Position numbers and translations under genes: made by a program. Source: Gonapodya prolifera JEL478 (taxonomy: Eukaryota > Monoblepharomycota > Monoblepharidomycetes > Monoblepharidales > Gonapodyaceae). Taken from it: 64,000 nucleotides of DNA. Below the pieces are notes generated by a model that saw only the letters and a list, made by a program, of their open reading frames with translations, was not told the DNA's origin and did not search any database. Where the stretch lies: positions 95,279-159,278 of the forward strand of contig KQ965782.1 in the NCBI GenBank assembly GCA_001574975.1. The letters run 5' to 3'. Below, in pieces: positions 32,399-43,164 of this stretch; position 1 is the stretch's first letter; every line of letters begins with the position of its first letter.

Positions 32399-34543
32399 TC
32401 ATTCGGTGAACGAGTGACGTTCCGTGGATTCGCCTGGCTTCATAGGAGATTCCCCTTGCTTGGCATTTGCGGTAGAAAAAGAAGCTCTCCCAGATGCAGT
32501 AACTTTGAGGCTCTTGTTCTCTGCGTACAGATTAAACGGTGGTCACGTGAGTGTGGAAGCAATTCAGGGGCAAGTTCGTTCCCAAGTAAAAGTCAATCCT
32601 CACGTTTAATGGACTCTGCAAAGACAGTAACCATTTTCAAAAAGTTGTCCTGAAGGGTGTGAATTTCTTTGACGATTGACATGCGGTTGTTGAGTTTTCC
32701 CGCGCGGAGTGCCGAAAAATCAAACTTGGTGGCTTTGTTGATTGTGACGAGGATTTCATTGAGCGGACGAGTAATAAATATCCAAGCAAAAAGGACGGCC
32801 ATTGTCGACAGTGAGAAGACGATTACAATCGCTGGAAAGAGGGAGCGATTGAGGATCATCATTGGGAAAGAGATTCTGCGTAATGACCGAACCTGAACAA
32901 ATCACGACAATCATCGAGCGCACGCCGTTTGCTCTTAAGTTGTCGGCTAAGTTGATAGTATTACCTAAATAATCTTCGAGTGGCCTGATGAAGAACAAGA
33001 AAGGAATCACGGTCAACAGTCAAAGCATCGAAACTTTCTGACGTCATGAGCAATGTACGAACACTGCAGTCACAAGAATATATCGATACTCAGATAAGAC
33101 CTTTGTAGACACACTGAAGATATTTCGGTCTGATACCCAGGTGCGATCCTGGAACATTGATGAGAGATTCCCTCCAGCATACTGCAAGACAGCCGACGAA
33201 GATAAGTTCAATAGCGGATAGTTAAGAATATCAAATCAAAGATAGTGTTCAGAGCGTAGAGACCGTAAGTTGGATTGATGACCTTTTTCAAAACCTAGGC
33301 GATATGAAGATAATATATCAGTCAAGAAGAACTTGTCGGCAGACCGACGTCGAAGACCTCACTTTAGCTTGAACAGTGCTGTTTTCCAACCCACTCATAG
33401 CAATAACTTCACCCTTGGAACTTATAACGTAAATGAGAGTGTTTGGGGTCGCTGCCTGCTTTATAGAATCCAAAACGCCACAGAACTTCTGAACAGAGAA
33501 TCCTATCTGGCTGATTCCAATTTGAACACCGCTCGNGCTGAATATTGGCATGCTCATGAACTGCAGGATTTCATCCGGAAAGACGCTGGGATCGCCAACA
33601 ACTGACACGTCCCTTGGCAGTGGATAATACTTTGGGGCTGCGTTGTCTGGAATACTAGTAATGAGCGANNNNNNNNNNNNNNNNNNNNNNNNNNNNNNNN
33701 NNNNNTGAATCATCCCGTTGGTTGAATTGACGGGACAGTAGCGGGAACATGTAAAGTTATTTGATCTCAGGATAAGGCCCACTGAGTATCCTGCACCGGT
33801 GATGATCCCGTTTCTGGCAAGGAGGAGGGTAGTACTTTTTTCGAAAATGTTTGTTCCAAACGAGGTCACATCACCTTCAAAGTCTGGTCTTACCCAAGTT
33901 CAACTCAATTGTGGTATTCAAGAGCACTTACGTGTTAGGTTGAACTTCCACAGTGTAGCGTTTATGAAGGGTATCAAATTGCTGTGACGTTGCGTCATAC
34001 TCTAATGCAAGAGCTTGTCCAAGCAAACAGTAAAAACTTACGCTTGATCAGTTAGCGCAAACCCATTTGTCTCCACCACTACTGCAAGAGCTTGACAGGC
34101 GAGTCGCATCTTGGTTCACGAGTTGCAAAATCATGACAACAGAATGGCAGATGGAAGACGACGGTCAACACACCTGGTACTCATACGATTCTATAGAGTT
34201 TGCGATCATTTTGGTCGCGTCTTTCTGTCGTGTAACAGCAAGCGCAAAAACGCTTTTGACGGCTTGAATGGATGAATTATGGTCGACGTTGAGACAACAA
34301 GTACTACATTAGGTGTTACAGCTGATTGCAAACATATACCTTGATCCGATGAGCTCGAAATACTCGTATTATTGGTGTTGACGCTGACCGAGACGGTGAT
34401 CACTGCGACCAATCCAGTGCTTTTGCAACCCAATCCGTCGNGATGTGAGTCCGGGGCGCCTGCAGCACACACCTACAATCATTGAGATTCACTCACCAGA
34501 AGAATAGCATGAGAATAATGATGGATCGAAGTTGGAAGTTCAT
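32399..34543 (-). pseudogene. Cache/HAMP receptor, N-terminal half (probable nucleotide-cyclase-type receptor)
   Basis: Minus strand, many exons, order only partly resolved. ATG at 34543 with a hydrophobic start (LRSIIILMLFF) and a GTGAGT donor at 34496. Extracellular sensor (Cache-like) pieces: 34008-33900 (QALALEYDATSQQFDTLHKR), 33897-33320 (interrupted by an assembly gap; SLITSIPDNAAPKYYPLPRD, IGISQIGFSVQKFCGVLDSI, YVISSKGEVIAMSG) and about 33197-33050 (YAGGNLSSMFQDRTWVSDRN). A membrane helix (AIVIVFSLSTMAVLFAWIF) and a HAMP-type linker (RPLNEILVTINKATKFDFSA ... DNFLKMVTVFAESIK) follow at 32862-32604. An 83-nt intron (32603-32521) joins this to QNKSLKVTASGRASF, ending at 32399. This layout is typical of the N-terminal half of adenylyl/guanylyl cyclases of zoosporic fungi, but no catalytic domain follows. 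Truncated, or further exons missed. Confidence 0.6.
33669..33705. other. assembly gap (37 N)
   Basis: A 37-base N run inside the sensor part of the Cache/HAMP gene; single N bases also occur at 33536 and 34441 in the same gene. The local sequence is draft quality, so apparent breaks here should be read with care. Confidence 0.95.
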
Positions 34544-35418
34544 CGGGTGTGTGCTTGCCTCGGCGGGTTTTGCCTTTGGTGGTGGTGAAGTCGATGGAGC
34601 ACTGATGGATGCCCGGGGGTCACCGTGCGCGATCGAATCAGGTGACATAATGCTATGTAAAGCGCAGTCGGAAAGGTGCAGATTGCTCGTTTGCTACGTG
34701 GGGATCGCTTTCACAAATTGGTTACCTGGATCCGATCAACCCTCCCTGATGGTGCTGGTTTCATACTCTTGGTTTAATAATATCCTAGCTTTGCCGCTCG
34801 GTTTCTGAGGTTTACCTTATGCTTTTAATTCTTTTTATGACCTGCAATCAGTGTTTCAATTTACTGATTCATAGTTAATCTCTTCTTTTACTAATCTTCT
34901 TAAAGAGGTAGGTATCCCTGCCGTACAGAACGAATCTTGTCAGGAGGCAAGCGAAAACGTGCCGATGTCGAGACGATTCATTGAGTCAAGAATGAAGGTA
35001 TCTCAGCGAATTAAATTCTATGAACTCCACCGGATATTGATGCGCTTGCTGATTACTTTGCCGAAGCGAATGTTACCATGAGTCCGATTTTTTAAAACGA
35101 TCGTGTAAGTAATTTCGTTCCCATAGACCAATCCACCAACTTACCGACCACAACTCACCGCGCTAATGAAGTCCGATTTGATCGGCCCTGACACTGCACA
35201 TACCGTGCCTCTCACCTGCGGGCTTCTTGTTGTGGATGATATGACTCAGCGTGTTTCCAACTCCGCCACCGTTTGGCAACACCAAGTAAACTCTCAACTC
35301 TACGGCCCTCCTCGATCACGTTCGTCAACTCTTGAACTCTCACCCATCTTGCATGTTTGCGTCTTCAAAAACTGGACTTTCATGCATTACGCAGAAGTCT
35401 CCTTGACAGTGAAATTAA
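34544..35418. other. no gene seen
   Basis: Short frames only; it should contain the promoter of the Cache/HAMP gene (minus). The plus frame 34482-34808 overlaps that gene's first exon and has no domain. Confidence 0.4.
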
Positions 35419-36438
35419 ATGTTCTCCCTTCTTTCCTTTCACCACCTTCTCACGCCAATTCGAACGCTCTTCACTGCCGTATGGCAATATAGCTATGTAC
35501 TCGGTATCATAATGATCATGCTAAATCATATCGATGCTGTAAAAGCACTCGTCCCTCCCCATCAACCCTCCTTCACCACTCATACGGCGTCCCCTATGCA
35601 CTCCACCCACTTCCCACCACGATGTGCGTCGGAATCAGGGGCACTGAACTCGACCGGTCCGCCGCTCAACTGTCACCTGGCCCGGGTCCGAGCGTGTCCG
35701 AAAACGCCGTGCTGGAGCCACTCGACGGTAGTGGTGAGAGTGGCCCACGCACGTCGAGTGAGTATGAGTCCTGGTGATTGGGGGGGTGATTACGTGAATG
35801 TGAATGAGATAGTGGGTGACGCATGCACACCACTACCACAACCCACCATCCTCGTCCCCCGCGACTCGACCCTCGCTGTCCGCGTCCGTGAGAGGCGCCC
35901 CACGCTTGTCTGTACAACGCAGTCACTGCAAGAGACGTCATGTCACGTGTCAGTTTATCGCACAAACGTAAACGGAACCCTGAAGACTCACAGGGGGCTT
36001 TCAACCAGTCCAGTTAAGGAGGGATCAACGCGAAGTATGGAGTCATCACGAAACGTCACGTCACTGTTGTACCCAACGACGCAGAACTACTCAGACACTC
36101 ACAACATCCCCGTAACGCCCGTATTGATCTACACCCACCACCACCACGAACGCAATCAGCCTTTCCAGTTTCTCCTTACACGCACCACAACACTCACATT
36201 CCGTCCCAGTCCCCATCCATCTCTGAACACCAGCTTGAGCTGCACCCTTTTACCCATTTCTAGCCGCATCTTGTCGCTGGCTGGGGTCGTACTACACGCG
36301 TGCAAATTTCCTTTCGGTGAGTTCGCTTGGCGCTTTACCGCTCAAGAGTGCCCACTTGAATCACGACACTCGTTGGCACGCGAGGGTATGGCACGCTGGG
36401 TTCCTGCAACTGCCCGAGCTTCGCTGCGGTCACAGTGA
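35419..36438 (+). CDS. doubtful open frame, 339 codons
   Basis: Long frame with a true ATG at 35419, Thr/Ser/His/Pro-rich in its second half (YTHHHHERNQPFQFLLTRTT). No domain, no signal peptide. Its 3' third is antisense to the SH3-coding exons of the fasciclin/SH3 gene (about 36440-36198, minus), which argues that it is a chance frame. I list it because it is the longest frame between 34.5 and 36 kb. Confidence 0.15.
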   Translation: MFSLLSFHHLLTPIRTLFTAVWQYSYVLGIIMIMLNHIDAVKALVPPHQPSFTTHTASPMHSTHFPPRCASESGALNSTGPPLNCHLARVRACPKTPCWSHSTVVVRVAHARRVSMSPGDWGGDYVNVNEIVGDACTPLPQPTILVPRDSTLAVRVRERRPTLVCTTQSLQETSCHVSVYRTNVNGTLKTHRGLSTSPVKEGSTRSMESSRNVTSLLYPTTQNYSDTHNIPVTPVLIYTHHHHERNQPFQFLLTRTTTLTFRPSPHPSLNTSLSCTLLPISSRILSLAGVVLHACKFPFGEFAWRFTAQECPLESRHSLAREGMARWVPATARASLRSQ

Positions 36439-37985
36439 AGAACCACTGTAGGAGACTATAAGTTGGACGTGCACGTGCGGTGCAAGAGCAGTGATCCTTA
36501 CGTGCGGCTGGTGGGGAATTGATTGCGTAAGCACACACGTACCAACCTTGCAACATCGGAATCTAACACGCACAGTTACAGATTGGGACAACCCTCGAGT
36601 ACTACCCCCGCCTGTCGCGGTTCCCCCCGTAGCATCGGGCTTGGTCGTGCCGTTCCCCAGTGGGGGTTCGGGTGAATTGGTGGTGTTTGTGGGCTCAACA
36701 GTCTTGGGAAGTGTCGGTGGCAGTGGTGATGTTGTGCTCCTTCAAACGCCGTCGTTTGGGAGTCAGGGTTGCTTTGCGTCTCCGTGCTCTTGATGCGGCA
36801 GCGAAACACCCACTTGCGCATTTTGACAACAAAGTACCCCCCTCCCACTATCACCGCCAGCGCAGCAACGCCGCCCACAGCACCTCCTGCAATCGCTGCA
36901 GTATTTGGCCCGTTGGGGGCCAGTGTTGGGCCGGGAAAAGCCACTGCCGCCGCCGCCGTCGTCGGCGCGGCTGTCCCCGTGTCGGTCGCGTTCCCCGACA
37001 TCAGCTGCGCCAGCGATGGTGGCGTGAGGACCAAGTCTAGTATGTGCGCGACGCCGTTGTACAGGATGATGCTGGACACGACGGGCACGTCGTTGATGGT
37101 GAAGGATCCCGTCGTGGCGTTGGTCACGACTTTGGTGGGCAAGGGAAGGACGGGGGTGGTTCGCTTGAGTTGGAAATAGGTGGGGACGTGCATGTGCACG
37201 TGGGAGCTCACCGGTGACGTTTTCTCCGTTGGCTGTTTCCAAAGTGCCGCTGGGCGGGAGTAGTGGGGTCCACCGCGAGCGATCACTGTGATAGTGTTGG
37301 TGGAGTCAGAGGGAGTAAAAGGGTGCCAACTGCCCGCGGAGCTACACCCACCGTGGTACGCTACAAAGGAGCTGATGGTGTCTGTTGAAAGGAACAACAC
37401 AGCCTTGGAGATCTTATCGACCGCGCCGTCGGAAGGGAGTAGACTGTGAAGTGTGAGCGTGTCAGTCCCGTCAACCGTCTCCGCGGATAGTGGCCCGTGA
37501 AGGAAAGCTGATGTCTCACATGGTCAGCGGTATGGTCGTGTCGTACTGCTTTGTGGCTGGCGCGCCCTGCAGCAGTTTGGTGATCCCGGTGAACGACCGT
37601 CCTGTGATGGTGGTTTGGGTGGGTGTTCAGGAACTGCTTGGCAGAAGGTCAAATTTCATGTTCAAGTTCAGTTACAGTCGATGGAGATGCAACGGTGCTT
37701 ACGCTGAGTGTGGTGGTGAGGTTGGCGGGGGCGCTGAGGAAGGTATTGACTGTAAAGGGATGAGACAGTGGGAGTCACACGTCATTTAACAAGGAGATGA
37801 AAGACACTCACTGACTACAATAGTCCCGCTGTTGCTCTGCAGGACGTCAACAATCTTGGACAATATTCCATATCCGGATTTAATCAAGGCTTGAGGGGCA
37901 TGTGATGAACAACCATAGAACAGATGAACATGAGAGCTAATGACGGGCACTCACCGGTGCCACCGCCATGCGAGATTACTTGGAG
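36198..37985 (-). pseudogene. fasciclin (FAS1) membrane protein with C-terminal SH3 domain, 5' part missing
   Basis: Minus strand. From 37982 downward: an exon ending in HGGGTG before a GTGAGT donor; KSGYGILSKIVDVLQSNSGT at 37890-37810; VNTFLSAPANLTTTLS (end of one FAS1 domain); TTITGRSFTGITKLLQGAPA; LTLHSLLPSDGAVDKISKAV; then TINDVPVVSSIILYNGVAHI and LDLVLTPP, the classic end of a FAS1 domain, at about 37110-37000. Then a Thr/Ala stalk, a membrane helix (AIAGGAVGGVAALAVIVGGG) and a basic cytoplasmic start. Past a Pro-rich stretch, SVVIQVGTLER and, after a short intron, SDKMRLEMGKRVQLKLVFRD plus GWGLGRN form most of an SH3 domain (36440-36198). FAS1 domains mediate adhesion; the SH3 would bind Pro-rich partners inside. 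The first FAS1 exons are absent because giant-virus-like sequence begins at about 37,985. The exact exon set between the helix and the SH3 is unresolved. Confidence 0.6.
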
Positions 37986-38904
37986 AGTTTCGGTATTTGC
38001 TCCCGACAGTGCCGAATATACCCACAAACGCCTTCAAGCCTATGGAGATAATGCGTTGACTGTGGACACATACTGTGACAGTACATTTTTGTGGGCAACA
38101 CAGCTCAAGGTAGATGCGGGTATTATTCCTTACAAAAAGGCTTGGATTGGTTTCTTCCATCACCCATTCTCCGAAACCTACTCTCCTCACAACTTGACGC
38201 GCGTGTTTCAAACACCTGAGTTTTAGAATCCCTCAAGACATGCAAGGGCCTCATTGTGCTGGTAAATACTCTTGCGGTCAAGTTAAGACGCGCGCTAGAA
38301 GAGCACGGCTATGCGCGCGTTCCCGTGCAAGTTTTGACGCATCCGACAGAGACCCCGACACAAACGGCCATGTTTACTCCTCTCAGGTTCTTTAATAATC
38401 CAACACGCTCGCTTTTACAAGTTGGCGCATGGCTTCAAGATGCGTACGGTATTTATGATGTCTCGCTTCCTCAACAAAACAAGTCTGTTATGCCTACGCG
38501 AACAGTCGTCCAGAAGGCAGCACTCAAAGGACTCAATATGGATTGAGTGTATGCGCAGAGCGATATTATTAGCGCAATCGAAGATGGGATTGCCAATCAT
38601 CCCGTGTATGGAACGGGGCACGAAGATACAAACTTCCCAAAACACATTGGTGACGAAGCCTTGTCTCTGTGCCGAGATACAATGTGCAGAGATTCGTCAA
38701 TGTGTCGCGATATGGCGTTTGGCCATAAATATGTCCGCGGGCTGCTTCAGAGTATTCGGAAAAGGTACGACGATGTACAGAACATTACACAACAGACAAA
38801 CAATAGCTACGACAGTCTTTTGTCACAAAACATTGTGTTCTTAAAGCTTGATGATGCATGTGCGGTAAACATTGTGGTTGAGTGCATCGTGCGGAAATTG
38901 TAGA
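37985..38904 (+). pseudogene. giant-virus glycosyltransferase-like gene (fossil)
   Basis: Conserved signatures in order: KKAWIGFFHHPFSETYSPHN (about 38140), VQVLTHPTETPTQ (38320), SLLQVGAWLQDAYGIYDVSL (38410), KAALKGLNMD (38520), SDIISAIEDG (38555) and NNSYDSLLSQNIVFLKLDDA (38800). This series is typical of a protein family found in large DNA viruses (mimivirus- and phycodnavirus-like), annotated as a putative glycosyltransferase. It lies at the left edge of block 1, is incomplete at both ends and is broken in about two places. It starts directly where the host FAS1 gene stops. Confidence 0.75.
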
Positions 38905-38959
38905 ATAAAACAGCCAATTCAACTCTCTACAAATTCTCTCCCACACTTGATCATACAGC

Positions 38960-39862
38960 TTTATCTTTTCAATTGAATTCATGAACAAAAGGTTTTTGCA
39001 AGATCCTGTCTCCCCAAAATCTCGAGCATTTTCCAAATGCACAGAGCATAGTTGATTCCAGCTCTCCGCTTAGCGTGGTGCGTTTCCAAGATCCATTTGT
39101 GCTTTTCGTAAACGTTTTCATATGTCATAAACATGGTTTCGAGGCGAAGTAGCAGATCTGCGTCAATTCGTTTGAGGCGCCACCCTGTCTATCGCGTATT
39201 TGATCGACCTCCAGTGCTCGTAAAACTTTGGCAATCCCGCGTGCTACACAACCTTGGTGAGCTGCACAAGCCTGTAAACTGCAGGAACGTGTATATATGA
39301 TCAGATGTACATAGCAAGACGTAATGTGCATAGAACCCACCTGCAGGAACGTGATGCCAAACTTAGGGCACGTCCTGCAGGTGTGCACATCTAACCCGCG
39401 GCCACAGTAGTGGCACAGCAGCTAATACCCAACACTCATACTACACTATATACTCCACGATAGTGGATGTCAGTGTGACACTGCGCACCTCATGATTCCC
39501 TTCCAATGCGTTTTTATCAGCGTATCGAGGTTGGCCACTCGCTCTGCCTTGAGTTGCAGCAATATCCGGTCCAGCACATCTTGCTGGATAGAGACAAACT
39601 CTAGTGCTTGGGATTTCAATAGCATTTCCCTAAAATAACAGAGACGCTCGTACCCAAACTGCATCTGTGGACTGTTGACCTCTTTCCTCTCTTCATACGT
39701 CAAGATTTTGGAGCAAGGTAGGGCTGTAGTGGATCGACCCGCCACCACTCGGCACGCTGCGCACGAAAGAGTGTCCTGTAACTCATCATTTACAAGCTCT
39801 TTGGCGCCGCAGCGCAAGCACTTGTCCGGGATAATGGCAAGCAGTCTCTGCTTTACGCGCAC
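38960..39862 (-). pseudogene. VLTF3-like viral late transcription factor (fossil)
   Basis: Zinc-binding start (CLRCGAKELVNDELQDTLSC, then AACR), followed by FGYERLCYFREMLLKSQALE, VSIQQDVLDRILLQLKAERV and further pieces such as NELTQICYFASKPC. The order CxxC ... CxxC, (F)xYxRxxxFRExL, then a helical region is that of the pox/mimivirus VLTF3 (A2) family, a core gene of nucleocytoplasmic large DNA viruses that drives late transcription. Broken in a few places. A perfect inverted repeat (CACCTGCAGGA...TCCTGCAGGTG, about 39339-39387) lies inside the region. Confidence 0.7.
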
Positions 39863-40389
39863 AAGGCGCCAAAACTGGGCAATGTAGGAGAGTACCTCTT
39901 GGCTCGTGTCCCCAAGAATTGCACACTCCGCTCCGCGATTTCTGCATTCTGCGCCATCAATCGCAACTGCTTTGATAGCTCGCTTTCTCTTTCTTTGTGT
40001 GACTCGTTGAAACTGTTTACATCTTGTTCAGTGTCAGAGACCTCATCTGTATCGCGTTCAAACGCGCTTTGATCGCCACTCTTGTCCTTTCCTGCCTTCT
40101 CAAGTTGCTCCACTCCGCTGTATACGCGTTCGATTATTTGGGCTGTTGCTGATAGAAAGGCACCCATCAGTGTGCTCTTTTCTGTTTCGTCCAACACTTT
40201 GTCCAAGTACCTGAGATGCGCGTGATATGTGTTGGTGGCGATAGAAGCAAGAGTGCCAGCAGTTGCCAAAGATATAATAAAGGAAAGGTTCGGCGGTAAC
40301 GGTACCAATCTAGAACGCAAAACCTTGATGGACGAGGCAAGAGAGCGCATGATTGATTTAATGTGTACGAGAAGCAAAATCCTAATCAT
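39853..40389 (-). CDS. unrecognised frame in viral block 1, 178 codons
   Basis: ATG at 40389, open to 39853, its end overlapping the start of the VLTF3-like frame. It has a hydrophobic segment (LSFIISLATAGTLASIATNT) and an acidic, coiled-coil-like second half (SFNESHKERESELSKQLRLM). Position and strand suggest it was transcribed alongside the VLTF3-like gene. No family recognised. Confidence 0.5.
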   Translation of the reverse strand: MIRILLLVHIKSIMRSLASSIKVLRSRLVPLPPNLSFIISLATAGTLASIATNTYHAHLRYLDKVLDETEKSTLMGAFLSATAQIIERVYSGVEQLEKAGKDKSGDQSAFERDTDEVSDTEQDVNSFNESHKERESELSKQLRLMAQNAEIAERSVQFLGTRAKRYSPTLPSFGALCA

Positions 40390-40595
40390 CCTAACTTGTC
40401 AATTCAGTATGCTGCCATTTGTAGGTATTCACGCGGCACCTTGAAGTGCGCGCAAGCTCTTGTTGGATCCACGCGAGATGACGACAGATGGGGACACTTG
40501 AATACCTTGCGCGTCCGCACCAGACTGCGTTCGGTTTCTAGAGCTTGCCAAAGTTTTCTGCGAACTGGGGAAGTGCGGGATTTGATTGTGAGCGC

Positions 40596-41183
40596 TTAAA
40601 GATTGGAGAATTGTAGGAGGGTAAACCTACCTCGTTCGGATGTCTTGTCGTTCAAGAGTTTGTAAGCCCAACTCCGAATGCGTTTTGGTTGAAACTTTGT
40701 TATGCTTCGTTTGGCCGTGCCAAAAGTGCTTGTAATGCGCCCTCGCCTACAATGCGTGATTGTATCATTCACATCGACAAAATAACGTGTTCTTTCGTCC
40801 CCACTATCTTCGCTTTCATCACTACTAGAGTGATTCGTATTCTCGTTTATGAAACCGCTGTCGTTGTACAAAGCCCTTGCTGAAAACGGGTGCTTGTTTT
40901 GTCTTTGTTGAATGTACTTGGCTCGCACGGTCTCGCGCGAGTCGCGATCGTTAAGCATCTCCGTTATAACGTTATAAATGTCCTTGAGCTCGGTATCGTC
41001 AAATATCGCCAGATCAAAGATGTAATTCTTCTCTGTAGTTGTGTGCTTCTTTGCTTGGAGGTGGGCGTAAAGGGAGTCTACTTCATCCTCTGAGAGTTTT
41101 GTTGCCTTAAAGAGTATTTTTCTATTAAGGCAATCTTGAGGAGTTTGGACTTGGACAGCAAGGTTTATGGTATATGAGTTCAT
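40596..41183 (-). CDS. unrecognised frame in viral block 1, 195 codons
   Basis: Complete-looking frame, ATG at 41183, stop at 40596. The N-terminal half is a mixed alpha/beta sequence (LFKATKLSEDEVDSLYAHLQ, YIFDLAIFDDTELKDIYNVI), then a Ser/Glu/Asp-rich linker (NHSSSDESEDSGDER) and a basic end (KRSITKFQPKRIRSWAYKLL). No known domain. Intronless and in the middle of the viral block, so presumed viral. Confidence 0.5.
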   Translation of the reverse strand: MNSYTINLAVQVQTPQDCLNRKILFKATKLSEDEVDSLYAHLQAKKHTTTEKNYIFDLAIFDDTELKDIYNVITEMLNDRDSRETVRAKYIQQRQNKHPFSARALYNDSGFINENTNHSSSDESEDSGDERTRYFVDVNDTITHCRRGRITSTFGTAKRSITKFQPKRIRSWAYKLLNDKTSERGRFTLLQFSNL

Positions 41184-41228
41184 GATATACTGTAGCTCGA
41201 TTCGGAAAAACCCTAACTCAATATTCAG

Positions 41229-43164
41229 TCACGCTTCAAAACGACGAATGTTTGCAAGTAAAGTCATTCGAAGGAAATGAATTGTAATCCATAGTTCAAC
41301 CGGCGATATACCGGGGATATCGAGATCACAGTACTCCCAGCGAACAGTTGGGAAAACCTTTCCTTCCCCATCAATCGGACCCGCTTCAATCACGTGGTGA
41401 ATAATGAATTGAGATCCAAAAAGCTGCAAGGTAGTGATGAAGAAAGGCTGATTGTCCGCTCTCGAGCAATGTAGAATGAGAGAGAGAAGGACCGGAAGCG
41501 CCTCATCGAACAAAAGCTTATCCTCGTCCTTCTCCTTCGCACTAATGGGTTGATTCAGTTTTTTTTGCCTCCTTGAAAGCGACTTTCCCGATTTGACCGT
41601 CAGGCCGTTTCCGCTTGTTCTCCTTGATCTGCTGATTCTTGAAATCCAAGAGGTCTCTCATGGCCTTTGAAGCGAGGCCTGTTCCATTACACCACGATGA
41701 GCAGTGAATCCAAATGACCGGTAAGATCTTCTTCACTTGATGTCAGATCATTGGAACCAAGGCTTTTGGTTACACTAGCCTGATGCAAGTTTCGTATTGC
41801 ATAAACTGAAGCCAATTTGGAATCGCCACTTGTTGTGCTATTGGAAGAAACGTCATTGACACTTGCGATCTCAAAATGTCCACCCAGGTCGAAGAAGGAT
41901 TGTTGTACGCCTCCAAGACAATTTGGAGCTCTTTTCGTAATCGATCCATCATATCCTTTCGCACAGACCCATCTGGCTGAAAAACGTCGTTGAGAAACTC
42001 TACAAGAGCAATACGCTCCTTATCAACTAAGAGAGACTTGTCCGGGAAGTCTCGTTTGTAAGCATCAATACATTGCCTATTGAGCGTATGTAGGAGATCT
42101 ATTAAACAGCTTCTACGCACCCCATGGGCTGAAAACAGTCCAAATAAACTAATAGACTCACTTCATTTTGGAACGTTCAGAGACATTCTTTTGTTTCAGA
42201 AACGCGCCACTCCGGGTTTTAATCAAGCGCAGGATATGAATCTTCAGTTGTATTACCCCGCATCGAGTGCGTTTCCTCGATCTTTTTGCCTTCACTCTTG
42301 GTATCCTCAAACTGAGATTCTGTTTAGAATTTGTTTTGGCACTTGCGGATATCTCTGGTCCAAAGTACGAGGTAAGTAGATGCTCTTTATCAATCTGTAC
42401 AGTGACCGTGGCTTGCGACGAGGGAGCGGGTCCGTCGGAAGGAGGTGGAGCAGCAACCGTTTCACAATCGTCAGGATCGTCCTGGTGTGAGAATGGGAAA
42501 TATGTGGGCAATCATTAGAGTGCCGTTTTCAACACCGAGAGACACATCCATTTTAAGAGAAATGAAAGCTGTTTTTCCCGCCACAGGCCAGAGAACGCTT
42601 TGGTCATGAAGCCCCCTCAAACATTACCACCGAGGGGCTCGCATGGTCACCATAAATGATGATGGAATGAGGGGAGTCCCAGCTACCATTTCTCGTTTCA
42701 AAACACCCTCAAAAGGTCTACGACTCACCGTTGGCCCGTCTCCCAGTGAGGCACATTCAGAACCAGAGGTAGTACTTTTGGAATCCTAAAGTATAATTGC
42801 GATAAAGGAGGTGAAGTGCAGTGGTTAGCGACAAAGAACCCACAATTTCCTTTCCTGGCTCTTCAACATTTGATGTTTCAATCACTACAGGCGCTTCTCC
42901 TGGATTCAATATCTTGGCGATAAAGTTTTGGGGACCTCGGCTGAATGAAACGGCGACTCCGAATTCCAAAAGCGCGTCGATGGGGGTGCGTGCAAATCCC
43001 AAAGGTATTCGGAGCCCGAGCGATAGAAGCTCTGCGAAGGTGGTACCGCTCGCAAGAAGTCGCTCAAGATAAGAAGTAGGAGGATCATTTTCAACATCTC
43101 CAGATTCAGATGAGTCAGAATCCTGCCGCTTGCGTTTCAAGTTGGTGTCTTCAATCTGGTTCAC
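41229..43164 (-). pseudogene. group of unrecognised minus-strand frames in block 1
   Basis: Four or five consecutive minus-strand pieces: 43164-42757 (basic start NLKRKRQDSDSSESGDVEND, then LLASGTTFAELLSLGLRIPL), 42478-42158 (acidic/Pro-rich then basic KAKRSRKRTRCG), 42120-41770 (helical, CIDAYKRDFPDKSLLVDKER), 41736-41542 (Lys-rich) and 41513-41229 (LFGSQFIIHHVIEAGPIDGE ... WITIHFLRM). They may be one broken or spliced gene or several. No domain recognised; whether viral or host is open, though both neighbours are viral. Several breaks; not resolved further. Confidence 0.35.

Noticed and set aside
35419-36438. 339-codon frame as a real gene
   Set aside because: Its 3' part is antisense to SH3-coding exons and it has no recognisable domain; kept only as a low-confidence entry.
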